NCBI GenBank assembly: GCA_002449695.1
Contig: DJXI01000094.1
Coordinates: forward strand, 1 to 21,242
Direction of reading: 5' to 3'
DNA: 21,242 nt
Source: Verrucomicrobia bacterium UBA7008
GTDB taxonomy: Bacteria; Verrucomicrobiota; Kiritimatiellia; RFP12; UBA1067
Position 1 is the first letter of the stretch, and every line of letters starts with the position of its first letter. A program made the translations under genes and the position numbers. The notes under the pieces were generated by a model that ran no database searches, was not told the origin of the DNA, and was given only the letters and a program-made list of their open reading frames with translations. This document shows positions 1-6,779 of this stretch, in pieces.

Positions 1-62
1 CGATTGTCCTCAATCGCCCGCGATTCGTCGCGGCGGCTGCTTGAGGACAAGCAGCCCTACCA
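1..62. repeat. REPIN-like palindrome doublet, copy 1 (cut by window edge)
   Basis: Two small hairpins stand in tandem. The first has stem CGATTG/CAATCG (1-6 and 11-16) with loop TCCT. The second has stem GGCTGCTTG/CAAGCAGCC (35-43 and 48-56) with loop AGGA. The right end reads CCCTACCA (55-62), so the opposite strand starts with a GTAG head followed by a palindrome, as in REP sequences. The left head lies outside the window. It is near-identical to the complete copy at 173-243. Confidence 0.75.
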
Positions 63-91
63 TCTCTGCGCCACAGCATGGGGGGTATTTA

Positions 92-124
92 ACGCAGAGG
101 CGCAGAGCCGCAGAGGACGCAGAG
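92..124. repeat. GCAGAG-repeat intergenic element
   Basis: GCAGAG occurs four times with 8-9 base spacing (94-99, 102-107, 110-115, 119-124), followed by a T-run at 125-130. The reverse complement, CTCTGCGTCTCTGCG, occurs at 246-260, so the two parts form an inverted pair that encloses the second palindrome doublet. From memory, similar CTCTGCG-rich intergenic repeats occur in many unrelated bacterial genomes. No coding function is seen. Confidence 0.6.
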
Positions 125-172
125 TTTTTTGAGATCGGCGAGACAGGCCCCGCGCGGATGTACGCAATCGTC

Positions 173-243
173 TGGTAGGGGCGATTGTCCCCAATCGCCC
201 GCGATTCGCCGCTGCGGCTGCTTGAGGACAAGCAGCCCTACCA
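173..243. repeat. REPIN-like palindrome doublet, copy 2 (complete)
   Basis: The 71-bp unit is bounded by TGGTAGGG (173-180) and its inverse CCCTACCA (236-243). Inside are two perfect 9-bp hairpins with 4-base loops: GGGCGATTG/CAATCGCCC (179-187 and 192-200, loop TCCC) and GGCTGCTTG/CAAGCAGCC (216-224 and 229-237, loop AGGA). Both strands therefore read GTAG followed by a palindrome. That is the classical architecture of a REPIN, two REPs in inverted orientation mobilised by a RAYT (Y1-type) transposase. No RAYT gene lies in the window. The match to REPINs is by architecture only. Confidence 0.75.
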
Positions 244-280
244 TCCTCTGCGTCTCTGCGTTAAAACACAACCGAGGTGG

Positions 281-346
281 GGATAGGCGTATTCACAAAC
301 GCGGATCGGCGTATTCACGATTACGGATAGGCGTATCCGCAAAATC
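281..346. repeat. 22-bp tandem repeat, three copies
   Basis: Three head-to-tail units start at 281, 303 and 325, each opening with GGATAGGCGTATTC or a one- to two-base variant and ending more variably. There are no spacers between units, so this is a tandem repeat and not a CRISPR array. The third unit carries a perfect palindrome, CGGATA/TATCCG (324-329 and 334-339). The array ends five bases from the stop codon of the LptF/G gene. Confidence 0.75.
324..339 (-). terminator. possible hairpin at the 3' end of the LptF/G gene
   Basis: A 6-bp stem (CGGATA/TATCCG, 4-base loop) lies 12 bases past the stop codon at 351-353 in the transcript direction. No clear U-run follows, so it may be part of the tandem repeat rather than a true intrinsic terminator. 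Confidence 0.25.
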
Positions 347-350
347 ACGG

Positions 351-1448
351 TCAGCGCTGGCGGTGGAAGGCGCGCAGACCGACGGCCAGGAAAAGGACGT
401 ACGGCAGGGCCGCCGCCACGACCGGCTGGAGCGCCAGGCGCGATTCCAGCACCCAGCAGCCGATCACCAGCCCGTAGAACGAGAAGTAAAGCCCCAGCGC
501 GCCGAGCACCCCCCTGAACACCGACTGCCGCCCCGACGCAATGCCCGCCGGAATCGCGAAGAGCGTGATCACAAGGCACGCGAGCGGCGAAAGCGCCTGC
601 GCCCAGGCGTCGTAGGTGAAGTCGCGCCGCTGCCGCGCGTCCAGATCGCGGTGCGTGCGGATGAAACGCCGCTTGCTGCGCACCGAGCTGTAGCGCCAGT
701 CCTGGTTCTGGAGCGCGATGTCGCTCGGCTTCTCGCGGAACGACGGGAAGACGCGCAGCCCCAGCGCGTCCAGCTCGGGCGTCGGCGTGGCCACCTCGCC
801 GCCGTCGGGCCCGTAGTGGCGGACCGCCGGATTGGTGAACCACCATTCGCCGTCGACGTAGTCCGCGCGGTCGGCGGTGACGGTCATCAGACGCGCGCCC
901 GAGTCGCGGTCGACCGTCACGCGGACGTCCAGCAGGTGCGCCGTCGTGTCGTCTTCGAGCGCATCCGCCGTCCAGAAGCGGTTGGCGGCCGTGTTGCGGT
1001 AGGCGATCTTATCCTCGCGCGCGACCGTTTCGAGGTTGAACGTCGCGGCGCGCAGGCGCTTGGCCCACTGCGCGCGGCGCGGCACGTAGCTTTCGTTCAC
1101 CCACGCGACGAAGCCGGCCATCAGCACGGCGACGGCGAGGAGCGGCTTGACGATGGCGACGAAGCTGACGCCGCTCGCGCGCATGGCGACGATCTCGGAA
1201 TGGCGGCAGAAGCTCCACATCGTGTAGAGCGTCGCCAGCATCATCGCCGCCGGCGCGAGGTAGTGGAAGAACGGCGCGAGATAGCCGCAGAAATACCGCA
1301 GGACGGTCGCGAACGGCAGCTTGGCCTCCATGAGCCGCGAAAACGAGCCGAACAGCTCGAAGAGCACGTAGATCGCGACAAATCCCGCGAGGCAGTAGCC
1401 GAGCGGCACCAGGAATTCGCGCAGCACGTATTTCGTCAGCAGTTTCAT
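351..1448 (-). CDS. LptF/LptG-family LPS export permease
   Basis: A 365-residue inner-membrane protein of the YjgP/YjgQ family, the permease half of the LptB2FG ABC transporter that extracts lipopolysaccharide from the inner membrane. It has the expected layout. Two to three membrane helices come first (about residues 8-120), with the coupling-helix signature SEIVAMRASGVS near residue 85. A periplasmic beta-jellyroll-like domain follows (about 120-260), then three C-terminal helices. It cannot be assigned safely to LptF or LptG from sequence alone, and the partner permease is not in the window. An in-frame TTG lies six bases upstream (1454). I prefer ATG 1448 because an extended -10 element ends only seven bases before it, which would put transcription start at or next to the ATG. 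It is a lone gene, with about 1 kb of non-coding DNA upstream. Confidence 0.88.
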   Translation of the reverse strand: MKLLTKYVLREFLVPLGYCLAGFVAIYVLFELFGSFSRLMEAKLPFATVLRYFCGYLAPFFHYLAPAAMMLATLYTMWSFCRHSEIVAMRASGVSFVAIVKPLLAVAVLMAGFVAWVNESYVPRRAQWAKRLRAATFNLETVAREDKIAYRNTAANRFWTADALEDDTTAHLLDVRVTVDRDSGARLMTVTADRADYVDGEWWFTNPAVRHYGPDGGEVATPTPELDALGLRVFPSFREKPSDIALQNQDWRYSSVRSKRRFIRTHRDLDARQRRDFTYDAWAQALSPLACLVITLFAIPAGIASGRQSVFRGVLGALGLYFSFYGLVIGCWVLESRLALQPVVAAALPYVLFLAVGLRAFHRQR

Positions 1449-1455
1449 CGCCAAT

Positions 1456-1464
1456 AGTATATCA
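1456..1464 (-). promoter_or_regulatory. extended -10 promoter TGATATACT for the LptF/G gene
   Basis: The minus strand reads TGATATACT, a TGnTATAAT-type extended -10 element with one mismatch. No -35 box is visible at the usual spacing, which is typical of extended -10 promoters. Seven bases separate it from ATG 1448, so the transcript is probably leaderless. The same element precedes the porin, PL10 and 986-residue protein genes. Confidence 0.6.
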
Positions 1465-1510
1465 TATTCACACCCGCCCTGCGCCGGCTTCGTCGCGAAG
1501 CAGCTACAGA

Positions 1511-1564
1511 GCGGAGGCGGTCGGGGCGAATGAGCGGCTACGGGGCGGAGGCGGTCGGGGCGAA
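1511..1564. repeat. 20-bp direct repeat pair
   Basis: The 20-base word beginning GCGGAGGCGG and ending GGGGCGAA occurs exactly at 1511-1530 and at 1545-1564, 34 bases apart. It lies upstream of the LptF/G promoter in non-coding DNA. Confidence 0.75.
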
Positions 1565-1578
1565 CACGCGCGCCGCGA

Positions 1579-1873
1579 TTCCCGCGTTGCGGGAAATCAA
1601 CCTACGCGCGCGTTCGGTGAAGTTTCGCCGGATTAAAAACGCCTCCATGCGGAATGCACATGGCTCAACTTCAACGTCGCCCAACCGCCTCTGCTCCTCC
1701 GCCGCGCGAGTCTCGAACGCGGCCTGAAGGCCGCTCATCTCGAACGCCCGCTCCCGCGGGCTATTCTAGGACGCGCCTTGACAGGCGCTATTCTAGAACA
1801 TCTAGAACAGCGCGGCAAGAGTGCCGCGCGATCTAGGTCAGCGAGCAACGCGAGCGGTCTAGCGCTTCTAGAA
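1579..1873. repeat. array of short-loop hairpins with CTAG spacers
   Basis: Successive perfect hairpins are TTCCCGC-GTT-GCGGGAA (1579-1595), GCGGCC-TGAA-GGCCGC (1719-1734), GCCCGC-TCCC-GCGGGC (1746-1761), GCGCCT-TGAC-AGGCGC (1773-1788) and GCGCGGCA-AGAG-TGCCGCGC (1810-1829). From 1766 on they are separated by short AT-richer spacers that contain CTAG six times, including TTCTAGAA palindromes at 1791-1798 and 1866-1873. The stems differ in sequence but share geometry. Confidence 0.65.
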
Positions 1874-2178
1874 TTGCTAAGCGGCGTCGGCGGAAGACGA
1901 CGACGCGCAAAATGGAACGAAGAAAAACGCGCCGCTGTTGAGGTGCAGGCGGCTTCGAGGACGAGGCGGACTGCAGAAGCCCGTTGGGCGGCGACGGCTC
2001 GGCGGATGCGCGTGCGGAGCGCCCGCGAGGCAAGGAAGCCGGCACCCCGGCGACGACGCATCGCGGGATGGGCCGCGCGCGAAGGTGCCGGGAGGAAGCC
2101 ACACAACGGGCGGTTGCGGGACGACGAGCCCGAAGAAAGACGAAGGTCGTGCCGCCGAACGCGACCAGGGTGACATGC

Positions 2179-2339
2179 GCGGCTTGTTTCGCCGCCGCCA
2201 GCGGGGCGGAGCGATTCAGGCCGAGGCGGGCTGCGCAGGACTCGCCCCCGAGGCCAACCTAAAGGTTGCCGAGCGGGGCGAAGGACGCGCAGAACGCCCG
2301 GCCTGACATCGTGAGCACCGTTGCGGCGAAACAAGCCGC
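2179..2339. repeat. 17-bp perfect inverted repeat with a 127-base interior
   Basis: GCGGCTTGTTTCGCCGC (2179-2195) is the exact reverse complement of 2323-2339. The interior includes a further small hairpin, AACC-TAAA-GGTT, around 2256-2267. It lies just downstream of the K+ transporter gene. It could be the ends of a small mobile element, a long-range RNA stem or a dispersed repeat. Confidence 0.6.
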
Positions 2340-2381
2340 ACGCGGTAAAGGCTCACACCACAGGCACACAAGATCGGGTCT

Positions 2382-2396
2382 CTCTCCAACGGAGAG
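2382..2396 (-). terminator. possible hairpin after the K+ transporter gene
   Basis: CTCTCC/GGAGAG with a 3-base loop lies 15 bases past the stop codon at 2411-2413 in the transcript direction. The following bases on the minus strand (ACCCGATC) are not a U-run, so termination here is uncertain. Confidence 0.3.
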
Positions 2397-2410
2397 GCGG
2401 AGGCGGATGG

Positions 2411-3736
2411 CTAGCCGACGACGATTTCCTCGGTCGGGTAGCGGACGTGGCGCTTGACCTCGCGGTCGCCGATCATCATCACGACCGTGAGCGCGCCGAG
2501 ACGGCCGATGAACATCGCCGCCATCAGGACGAGCCGCCCCGCCGTCGACAGCGACGCGGTCGTGGAGCCGACCGACAGCCCCGTCGTCGTCACCGCGCTG
2601 ATCGCCTCGAACACGAGCGCGTCGAGCGCCGCCCGTCCGGCGCGGATCGCCGCCGCCTCGGTGAGGAAGAGCGCGCCCGTGATGACGACGGCGAAGCTCG
2701 TCAGCGCCATCAGGATGACAAGCGACTCGCGGACGATCTCGACGGGGATGACCCGCCGGCGGATGATCGTCTCGGTGTCGCCGCGGCACATCGCCGTCAG
2801 CGTGTAGCACAGGACCGCGAACGTCGTGATCTTGATGCCCGCCGCCGCGCTGCCGGGGCCGCCGCCGATGAACATCAGGATCTCGTAGACGAGGCGCGTG
2901 ACGGGGCTCAGGTCCTCCGTCGGCACGATGCAGAAGCCGCACGTGCGCGGCGTCACCGCCTGGTAGAAGCCGACCCACAGCTTCTGCGCGAACGGCAGAT
3001 CCGCGAGCGCGCCGCCCCACTCCAGCAGCAGAAACGCCGCGAACGCGAACGCGAGCAGATAGCCGGTGAAGCGCAGGACGGTCTTCGAGTGGAGCGACAG
3101 CCGCCCGCGCGCGCCCGAGCTGCGCCGCGCGAAACGGTAGGTGAAGAGGTTGTAGAAGACGAGGAAGCCGATGCCGCCGGCGATCGTCAGGAGCGCCGAC
3201 GTGACGACGAGCCAGGGATCGTGCGCGAACGCGGCCAGCGAGCCCGGCAGGATCGAGAAGCCCGCGTTGCAGAAGCTCATGATCGAATAGAAGACCGCGA
3301 GGTAGACGTCGTGCAGACGCAGCCAGTAGGCGCACGCACCCAGCGTCTCGAACAGCAGCATCGAGCCGACGACCCAGCAGATCAGCGCGCGCAGGCCCTG
3401 GATCTCGGCGACGCCGTAGGCGTTGCGCAGCGAGAATTCGCGCGACAGCGACAGCCGCCGTCCGATGGCGATCAGGAGGAACGTGCCGCACGTCATGAGG
3501 CCGAGGCAGCCGATCTCGACGAGGACCATCAGGATGATCTGGCCGGTGCGCGAATAGGTGGCGGCGATGTCCACCACCGTCAGTCCCGTCACGCAGACGG
3601 CCGAACACGCGGTGAAGAGACTGTCCAGCGCGCGGCCCCACGCGCCCGACGCCTGCGCCGGGGGTGCGGCGAGCGCCACCGCGCCGAGCGCGATGAGCGC
3701 CAGGAAGCCGGCGGCGATCGAGGGGCGCCTGCGCAT
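2411..3736 (-). CDS. ktrB: TrkH/KtrB-family potassium channel subunit
   Basis: A 441-residue integral membrane protein, the ion-conducting subunit of a K+ uptake system. Four pore-loop repeats with the filter glycine are visible: SAVCVTGLT (near 45), SFCNAGFS (near 154), VTPRTCGF (near 262) and SAVTTTGLS (near 387). The intramembrane gating loop, GGGPGSAAAGIK, is near 297. The length and the C-terminal ending YPTEEIVVG resemble KtrB more than the longer TrkH, but the subfamily call is tentative. No KtrA/TrkA-type RCK regulatory gene lies next to it; the downstream 950 bases have no gene. The start is four bases after the tatC stop, so it is probably the last gene of the pal-tat operon. Confidence 0.9.
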   Translation of the reverse strand: MRRRPSIAAGFLALIALGAVALAAPPAQASGAWGRALDSLFTACSAVCVTGLTVVDIAATYSRTGQIILMVLVEIGCLGLMTCGTFLLIAIGRRLSLSREFSLRNAYGVAEIQGLRALICWVVGSMLLFETLGACAYWLRLHDVYLAVFYSIMSFCNAGFSILPGSLAAFAHDPWLVVTSALLTIAGGIGFLVFYNLFTYRFARRSSGARGRLSLHSKTVLRFTGYLLAFAFAAFLLLEWGGALADLPFAQKLWVGFYQAVTPRTCGFCIVPTEDLSPVTRLVYEILMFIGGGPGSAAAGIKITTFAVLCYTLTAMCRGDTETIIRRRVIPVEIVRESLVILMALTSFAVVITGALFLTEAAAIRAGRAALDALVFEAISAVTTTGLSVGSTTASLSTAGRLVLMAAMFIGRLGALTVVMMIGDREVKRHVRYPTEEIVVG

Positions 3737-3740
3737 CGGC

Positions 3741-4490
3741 TCAGCGCATCCTTTCCCGCAGCCAGACGAGAACGATCGACAGCTCGTAGAGGAGGCAGAG
3801 CGGCACGGCCATCGCGATCTGGCTCATCGGATCGGGCGGCGTCAGCAGCATGCCGAGCACGAACGCGAGCACGATCGCGGCGCGGCGCTTCGCGCGCAGG
3901 CCCGCGCTCGTGATGACGCCGAACCAGCCCAGCACGAGCAGGATGAGCGGCAGCTGGAAGACGAGGCCGAAGGCGATGATCGTCTTGAGGATGATCGAGA
4001 TGTACCCTTCGATGCGGATCGTCTCGACCGGCAGCCCGACCCAGCCGTTGATCGACTGGAGCGTGCTGACGACGAGCGGCAGCGTCTTCTCGTAGGCGAG
4101 CGCGACGCCCGCCGCGAAGAGCGCCGAGCCGAAGACGAGGATCGCCAGGAGGACGACCTTCTCGCGCCGCGTGAGCGCGGGAAAGACGAAGCGCAGGAGC
4201 GCATACGCGAGGAACGGGAAGCTGAGCGCGGTGCCGCCCCAGACGCCGATGGACATCGCCGCCGAGAAGCCGCTCGTCAGATCGAGCCCTTCGATCGATT
4301 CGGCGTACTGCATCGCGGGCGCCTTGAGCCACGCGAAGATCGCGGGCGAGAAGACGGCCGCGACGATGAACGAGACCGCCCACGCGACGGCGGCGAAGAC
4401 GAGCGCGTCCCTGAGCGCCGTCAGGTGCGCGAGCAGCGGACGCGGCGGATCGTTGCGCGCGTCGGGATCCTTGATCAGTTCAATCGCCAT
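3741..4490 (-). CDS. tatC: Sec-independent protein translocase TatC
   Basis: A 249-residue polytopic membrane protein that recognises twin-arginine signal peptides in the Tat system. The N-terminal family signature appears as HLTALRDAL (residues 22-30). Membrane segments follow, with FVFPALTRREK near 102, and the conserved late region is LGWFGVITSAGLRAKRR to LLTPPDPMSQ (about 185-225). The first 11 bases overlap the end of the upstream TatA/B gene, and the next gene starts four bases after its stop, so translation is probably coupled. The length is normal for TatC. Confidence 0.95.
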   Translation of the reverse strand: MAIELIKDPDARNDPPRPLLAHLTALRDALVFAAVAWAVSFIVAAVFSPAIFAWLKAPAMQYAESIEGLDLTSGFSAAMSIGVWGGTALSFPFLAYALLRFVFPALTRREKVVLLAILVFGSALFAAGVALAYEKTLPLVVSTLQSINGWVGLPVETIRIEGYISIILKTIIAFGLVFQLPLILLVLGWFGVITSAGLRAKRRAAIVLAFVLGMLLTPPDPMSQIAMAVPLCLLYELSIVLVWLRERMR

Positions 4491-4785
4491 CGGGTGAGCC
4501 GGGGATGTCGGTCCGGGCGGGCACCGCCGTGGATTCGTCGCCGTCGATCCGGAAGAAGTCCGTCGCCTCGCGCGTCGCGTCCGCCGCCTCGCGCGTCAGC
4601 TCGGCGTCCATCTCCATCAGCTGGCGCTTGAATGCCTCGGCGTGGCGGCGGAAGCGCGCGTACCACTGGCCGAGCCGGCGCGCCGTCGACGGCAGGTTCT
4701 TCGGGCCGACCACGACAAGGACAACGGCGAGCAGCACGAACCACTCGCCGAAGCCTGCGCTGTCGAAGAGAAACGCCAGCAGCAC
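4480..4785 (-). CDS. TatA/TatB-family translocase subunit
   Basis: A 101-residue protein with one N-terminal membrane helix (about residues 14-26) and the hinge GPKNLP (27-32), followed by an amphipathic helix and a charged, Ala/Thr/Glu-rich tail. The segment STARRLGQWYARFRR after the hinge looks more TatB-like than TatA-like, but I would not insist on it. The start is GTG (4783-4785), since no ATG exists before the membrane helix. It overlaps tatC by 11 bases and follows pal by 19 bases. Only one TatA/B-type gene is in this cluster, so a second subunit may be elsewhere, or this one may serve both roles. Confidence 0.88.
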   Translation of the reverse strand: MLLAFLFDSAGFGEWFVLLAVVLVVVGPKNLPSTARRLGQWYARFRRHAEAFKRQLMEMDAELTREAADATREATDFFRIDGDESTAVPARTDIPGSPDGD

Positions 4786-4804
4786 GTGAAACCGGTTCCG
4801 GGGC

Positions 4805-5380
4805 TTACTTCTGGAAGATCACGAACTCGCCGCGGCGGTTCTTCGACCAGGCCGCTTCGCCCTGGCCCTCGACGGCGGGACGCTCCTCGCCGTAGCTGCG
4901 CGTCTGGATGCGGTCGGCGCCGATGCCGCTCTGGACGAGGTAGTTGCGGATGATGATCGCGCGGTTCTCGCCGAGCACGAGGTTGTATTCGTTGGAGCCG
5001 CGCTCGTCGCAGTTGCCCTCGACGACGACCACGCGGCCGCCGTTGTCCGTCAGGTGCTGGGCGACGGCGTCGATCTTGCCGAGCTCGCCCTGGGGCACGA
5101 CCGTGGAGTCGAAGCCGAAGTAGACGGGATCGAACGACACGTCGGTGCAGCGCGTGTAGAGATCCTCGAAGCGGCCGCCCTCGGCGATCGCGTCGAGCGA
5201 GCCGCTCTGGCGCGCGGACTCCACGTCGTCGATCTCGGACGCGAGATCGCTGACACCCGCCGTGTCGTTTTTCAGCGCCGCGCCGTCGCCGCCCTCCGCG
5301 CCCGCCTTGCTGTAGCGGCACCCGGAGGTGGCCACCGCGAACGCAACCGTCAGAACCGCCATGATCGTCGAGAACTTCAT
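4805..5380 (-). CDS. pal: Pal-like OmpA-domain outer-membrane lipoprotein
   Basis: A 191-residue lipoprotein. The signal peptide ends in a lipobox, ATSG-C, with the lipidated cysteine at residue 21. The C-terminal half is an OmpA/Pal peptidoglycan-binding domain: VYFGFDST, then EGNCDERGSNEYNL and LGENRA, which hold the conserved Asp and Arg that bind diaminopimelate. The protein links the outer membrane to peptidoglycan. The open frame runs further upstream, but an AAGGAG ribosome site lies 8-13 bases before ATG 5380, and the upstream in-frame ATG at 5401 would place that site inside the gene, so 5380 is chosen. No tolB is adjacent; instead the Tat genes follow, 19 bases downstream. Confidence 0.92.
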   Translation of the reverse strand: MKFSTIMAVLTVAFAVATSGCRYSKAGAEGGDGAALKNDTAGVSDLASEIDDVESARQSGSLDAIAEGGRFEDLYTRCTDVSFDPVYFGFDSTVVPQGELGKIDAVAQHLTDNGGRVVVVEGNCDERGSNEYNLVLGENRAIIIRNYLVQSGIGADRIQTRSYGEERPAVEGQGEAAWSKNRRGEFVIFQK

Positions 5381-5423
5381 TTCTTTTTGCTCCTTTTGCA
5401 TGTTGAATAAGATGTAAGCGTAT

Positions 5424-5452
5424 ATGATACCGAATATCGGCGCGGAAATCAA
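5424..5452 (-). promoter_or_regulatory. sigma70-type promoter of the pal-tat-ktrB operon
   Basis: The minus strand reads TTGATT (5447-5452), a 17-base spacer, then TATCAT (5424-5429). That is four of six and five of six matches to the -35 and -10 consensus at ideal spacing. It lies 44 bases upstream of the pal ATG and just after the paaK stop codon. Confidence 0.65.
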
Positions 5453-5469
5453 GGGGGCCGCGCGCGAAT

Positions 5470-6753
5470 TTAGTCGAGCCGGCGCTTGATGACGCGCTTG
5501 GCCTTGCCCTCGTTGCGCGGCAGCGCGCCGACCGGGAAGACCTCCCCCTTCGGCAGGAAGCCGAGCCGCTCCTTGAGATGCTTGGCGACGGTGTGGCCCG
5601 TCACGCCAGGCTCCGCCTCGACGTTGACCGTCACGTCGGTGATGCCGTGGCGCTCCTCGAGGATGATCTGGAACTCGTCCTTGACGCCCGGGATCTCCAT
5701 GAGCGCCTGCTCCACCTGGCGCGGATAGAAGTTGACGCCCTTGACGATCAGCATGTCGTCGGTGCGGCCCGTGATGCGGTCGATCCGGAGGCTCGTGCGC
5801 CCGCAGGCGCACGTCTCGCGCGTCAGGATGCGGCAGATGTCGTGCGTGCGGTAGCGCAGGATCGGCATCGCCTCGCGCGTCAGCGACGTGAAGACGAGCT
5901 CGCCGTACTCGCCGTCGGGCAGCACCTTCCCCGTCACGGGGTCGATCACCTCGGTGATGTACTGGTCCTCGAAGACGTGCAGGCCCGCGTGGCAGCGGCA
6001 GTCCTGGCCCGTCGTGCCGATGCCGCCCGTCTCGGTCATGCCGTAGATGTCGAAGCACTCGATCCCCAGGCGCGACTCGATGCGGCGGCGCGTCTCGTCC
6101 GAGAACGTCTCCGACCCGAAGATGCCGACCTTGAGCGACGGCAGGTCGCGCTCGCCCTCGGGGAGCGCGTCGAGCTTCTCGATGATGCGCGGCACGTAGC
6201 TGACGACGGAGCAGAAGCCCTTGACCTTGAAGTCCTTCATGAGCCGGATCTGGCGCTCGGTGTTGCCCGACGACGCCGGCACGCAGAAGAGCCCCGCCTT
6301 GCGGCAGCCGTGGTAGCAGCCGAAGCCGCCGTTGAAGAGGCCGAACGTCGGCATGATCTGGAACGCGTCGCCCTTCTCCAGCCCCGCCATCGTCAGGCAG
6401 CGCGCCATGCACTCCGCCCACTGCAGGAGGTCGTTCTTGGTGTAGGCCATCACGACCGGCGTGCCCGTCGAGCCGCTCGACATGTGGAACTCCAGCAGGT
6501 CGCGGCGGTCGACGCAGTTCATCTTCAGCGGATACGCCTCGCGGAAGTCGTCCTTCGTGAAGAACGGCAGCTTTTCGAGGTCGGCGAGGCTCTGCACGTC
6601 CTCCGGCGAGGCGACGCCGCCCGCCTGCAGCCGCGTGCGGTAGAATTCGTTGCCCCACACGCGGCGGAGCGACTTCCGGAGCCCCTCCAGCTGAACCTTC
6701 GCGAGTTCGTCGCGCGACATCGTCTCGGCGGCGCGATTCCACATGCCCATCAT
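5470..6753 (-). CDS. paaK: phenylacetate-CoA ligase (PaaK family)
   Basis: A 427-residue AMP-forming acyl-CoA synthetase that activates phenylacetate or a related arylacetate with ATP and CoA. The ATP-binding loop SSGSTGTP is at residues 92-99. YGMTETGG, YRTHD and the C-terminal hinge region GRTDDMLIVKG follow in the usual order. Cysteine pairs near CRCH and CACG match the metal-binding positions of this family. The length is normal. The start is uncertain by a few codons: ATGs at 6753, 6750 and 6744 all follow an AAAGGGG sequence. It follows iorB by 26 bases, and the pair suggests arylpyruvate and arylacetate metabolism as in anaerobic amino-acid fermenters. Confidence 0.93.
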   Translation of the reverse strand: MMGMWNRAAETMSRDELAKVQLEGLRKSLRRVWGNEFYRTRLQAGGVASPEDVQSLADLEKLPFFTKDDFREAYPLKMNCVDRRDLLEFHMSSGSTGTPVVMAYTKNDLLQWAECMARCLTMAGLEKGDAFQIMPTFGLFNGGFGCYHGCRKAGLFCVPASSGNTERQIRLMKDFKVKGFCSVVSYVPRIIEKLDALPEGERDLPSLKVGIFGSETFSDETRRRIESRLGIECFDIYGMTETGGIGTTGQDCRCHAGLHVFEDQYITEVIDPVTGKVLPDGEYGELVFTSLTREAMPILRYRTHDICRILTRETCACGRTSLRIDRITGRTDDMLIVKGVNFYPRQVEQALMEIPGVKDEFQIILEERHGITDVTVNVEAEPGVTGHTVAKHLKERLGFLPKGEVFPVGALPRNEGKAKRVIKRRLD

Positions 6754-6779
6754 GACACCCCTTTCGGCTTCGGTCGGTT

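Larger units (their letters stand above)
1465..2410. other. long intergenic region without a convincing gene, rich in palindromes
   Basis: About 950 bases lie between trkH/ktrB and lptF/G. Open frames exist on both strands, but their translations are Arg/Ala/Ser/Pro-rich, overlap one another and show no recognisable family, as expected by chance in GC-rich DNA. The region holds a 20-bp direct repeat, a series of short-loop hairpins with CTAG spacers, and a 17-bp inverted repeat 127 bases apart. I could not match it to RNase P RNA, SRP RNA, tmRNA or a tRNA. A decayed gene or an undescribed structured RNA remains possible. Confidence 0.6.

Noticed and set aside
281..346. CRISPR array
   Set aside because: The 22-bp units touch each other with no spacers, and no cas genes are present.
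1538..1738. A 66-codon minus-strand frame in the intergenic region
   Set aside because: It begins inside a perfect hairpin, lacks a ribosome site and matches no family I know; hairpin structure explains the region better.
2321..3913. A long plus-strand open frame opposite the K+ transporter gene
   Set aside because: The translation is full of Arg, Asp and Glu repeats with no family resemblance, while the minus strand gives a complete TrkH/KtrB protein.
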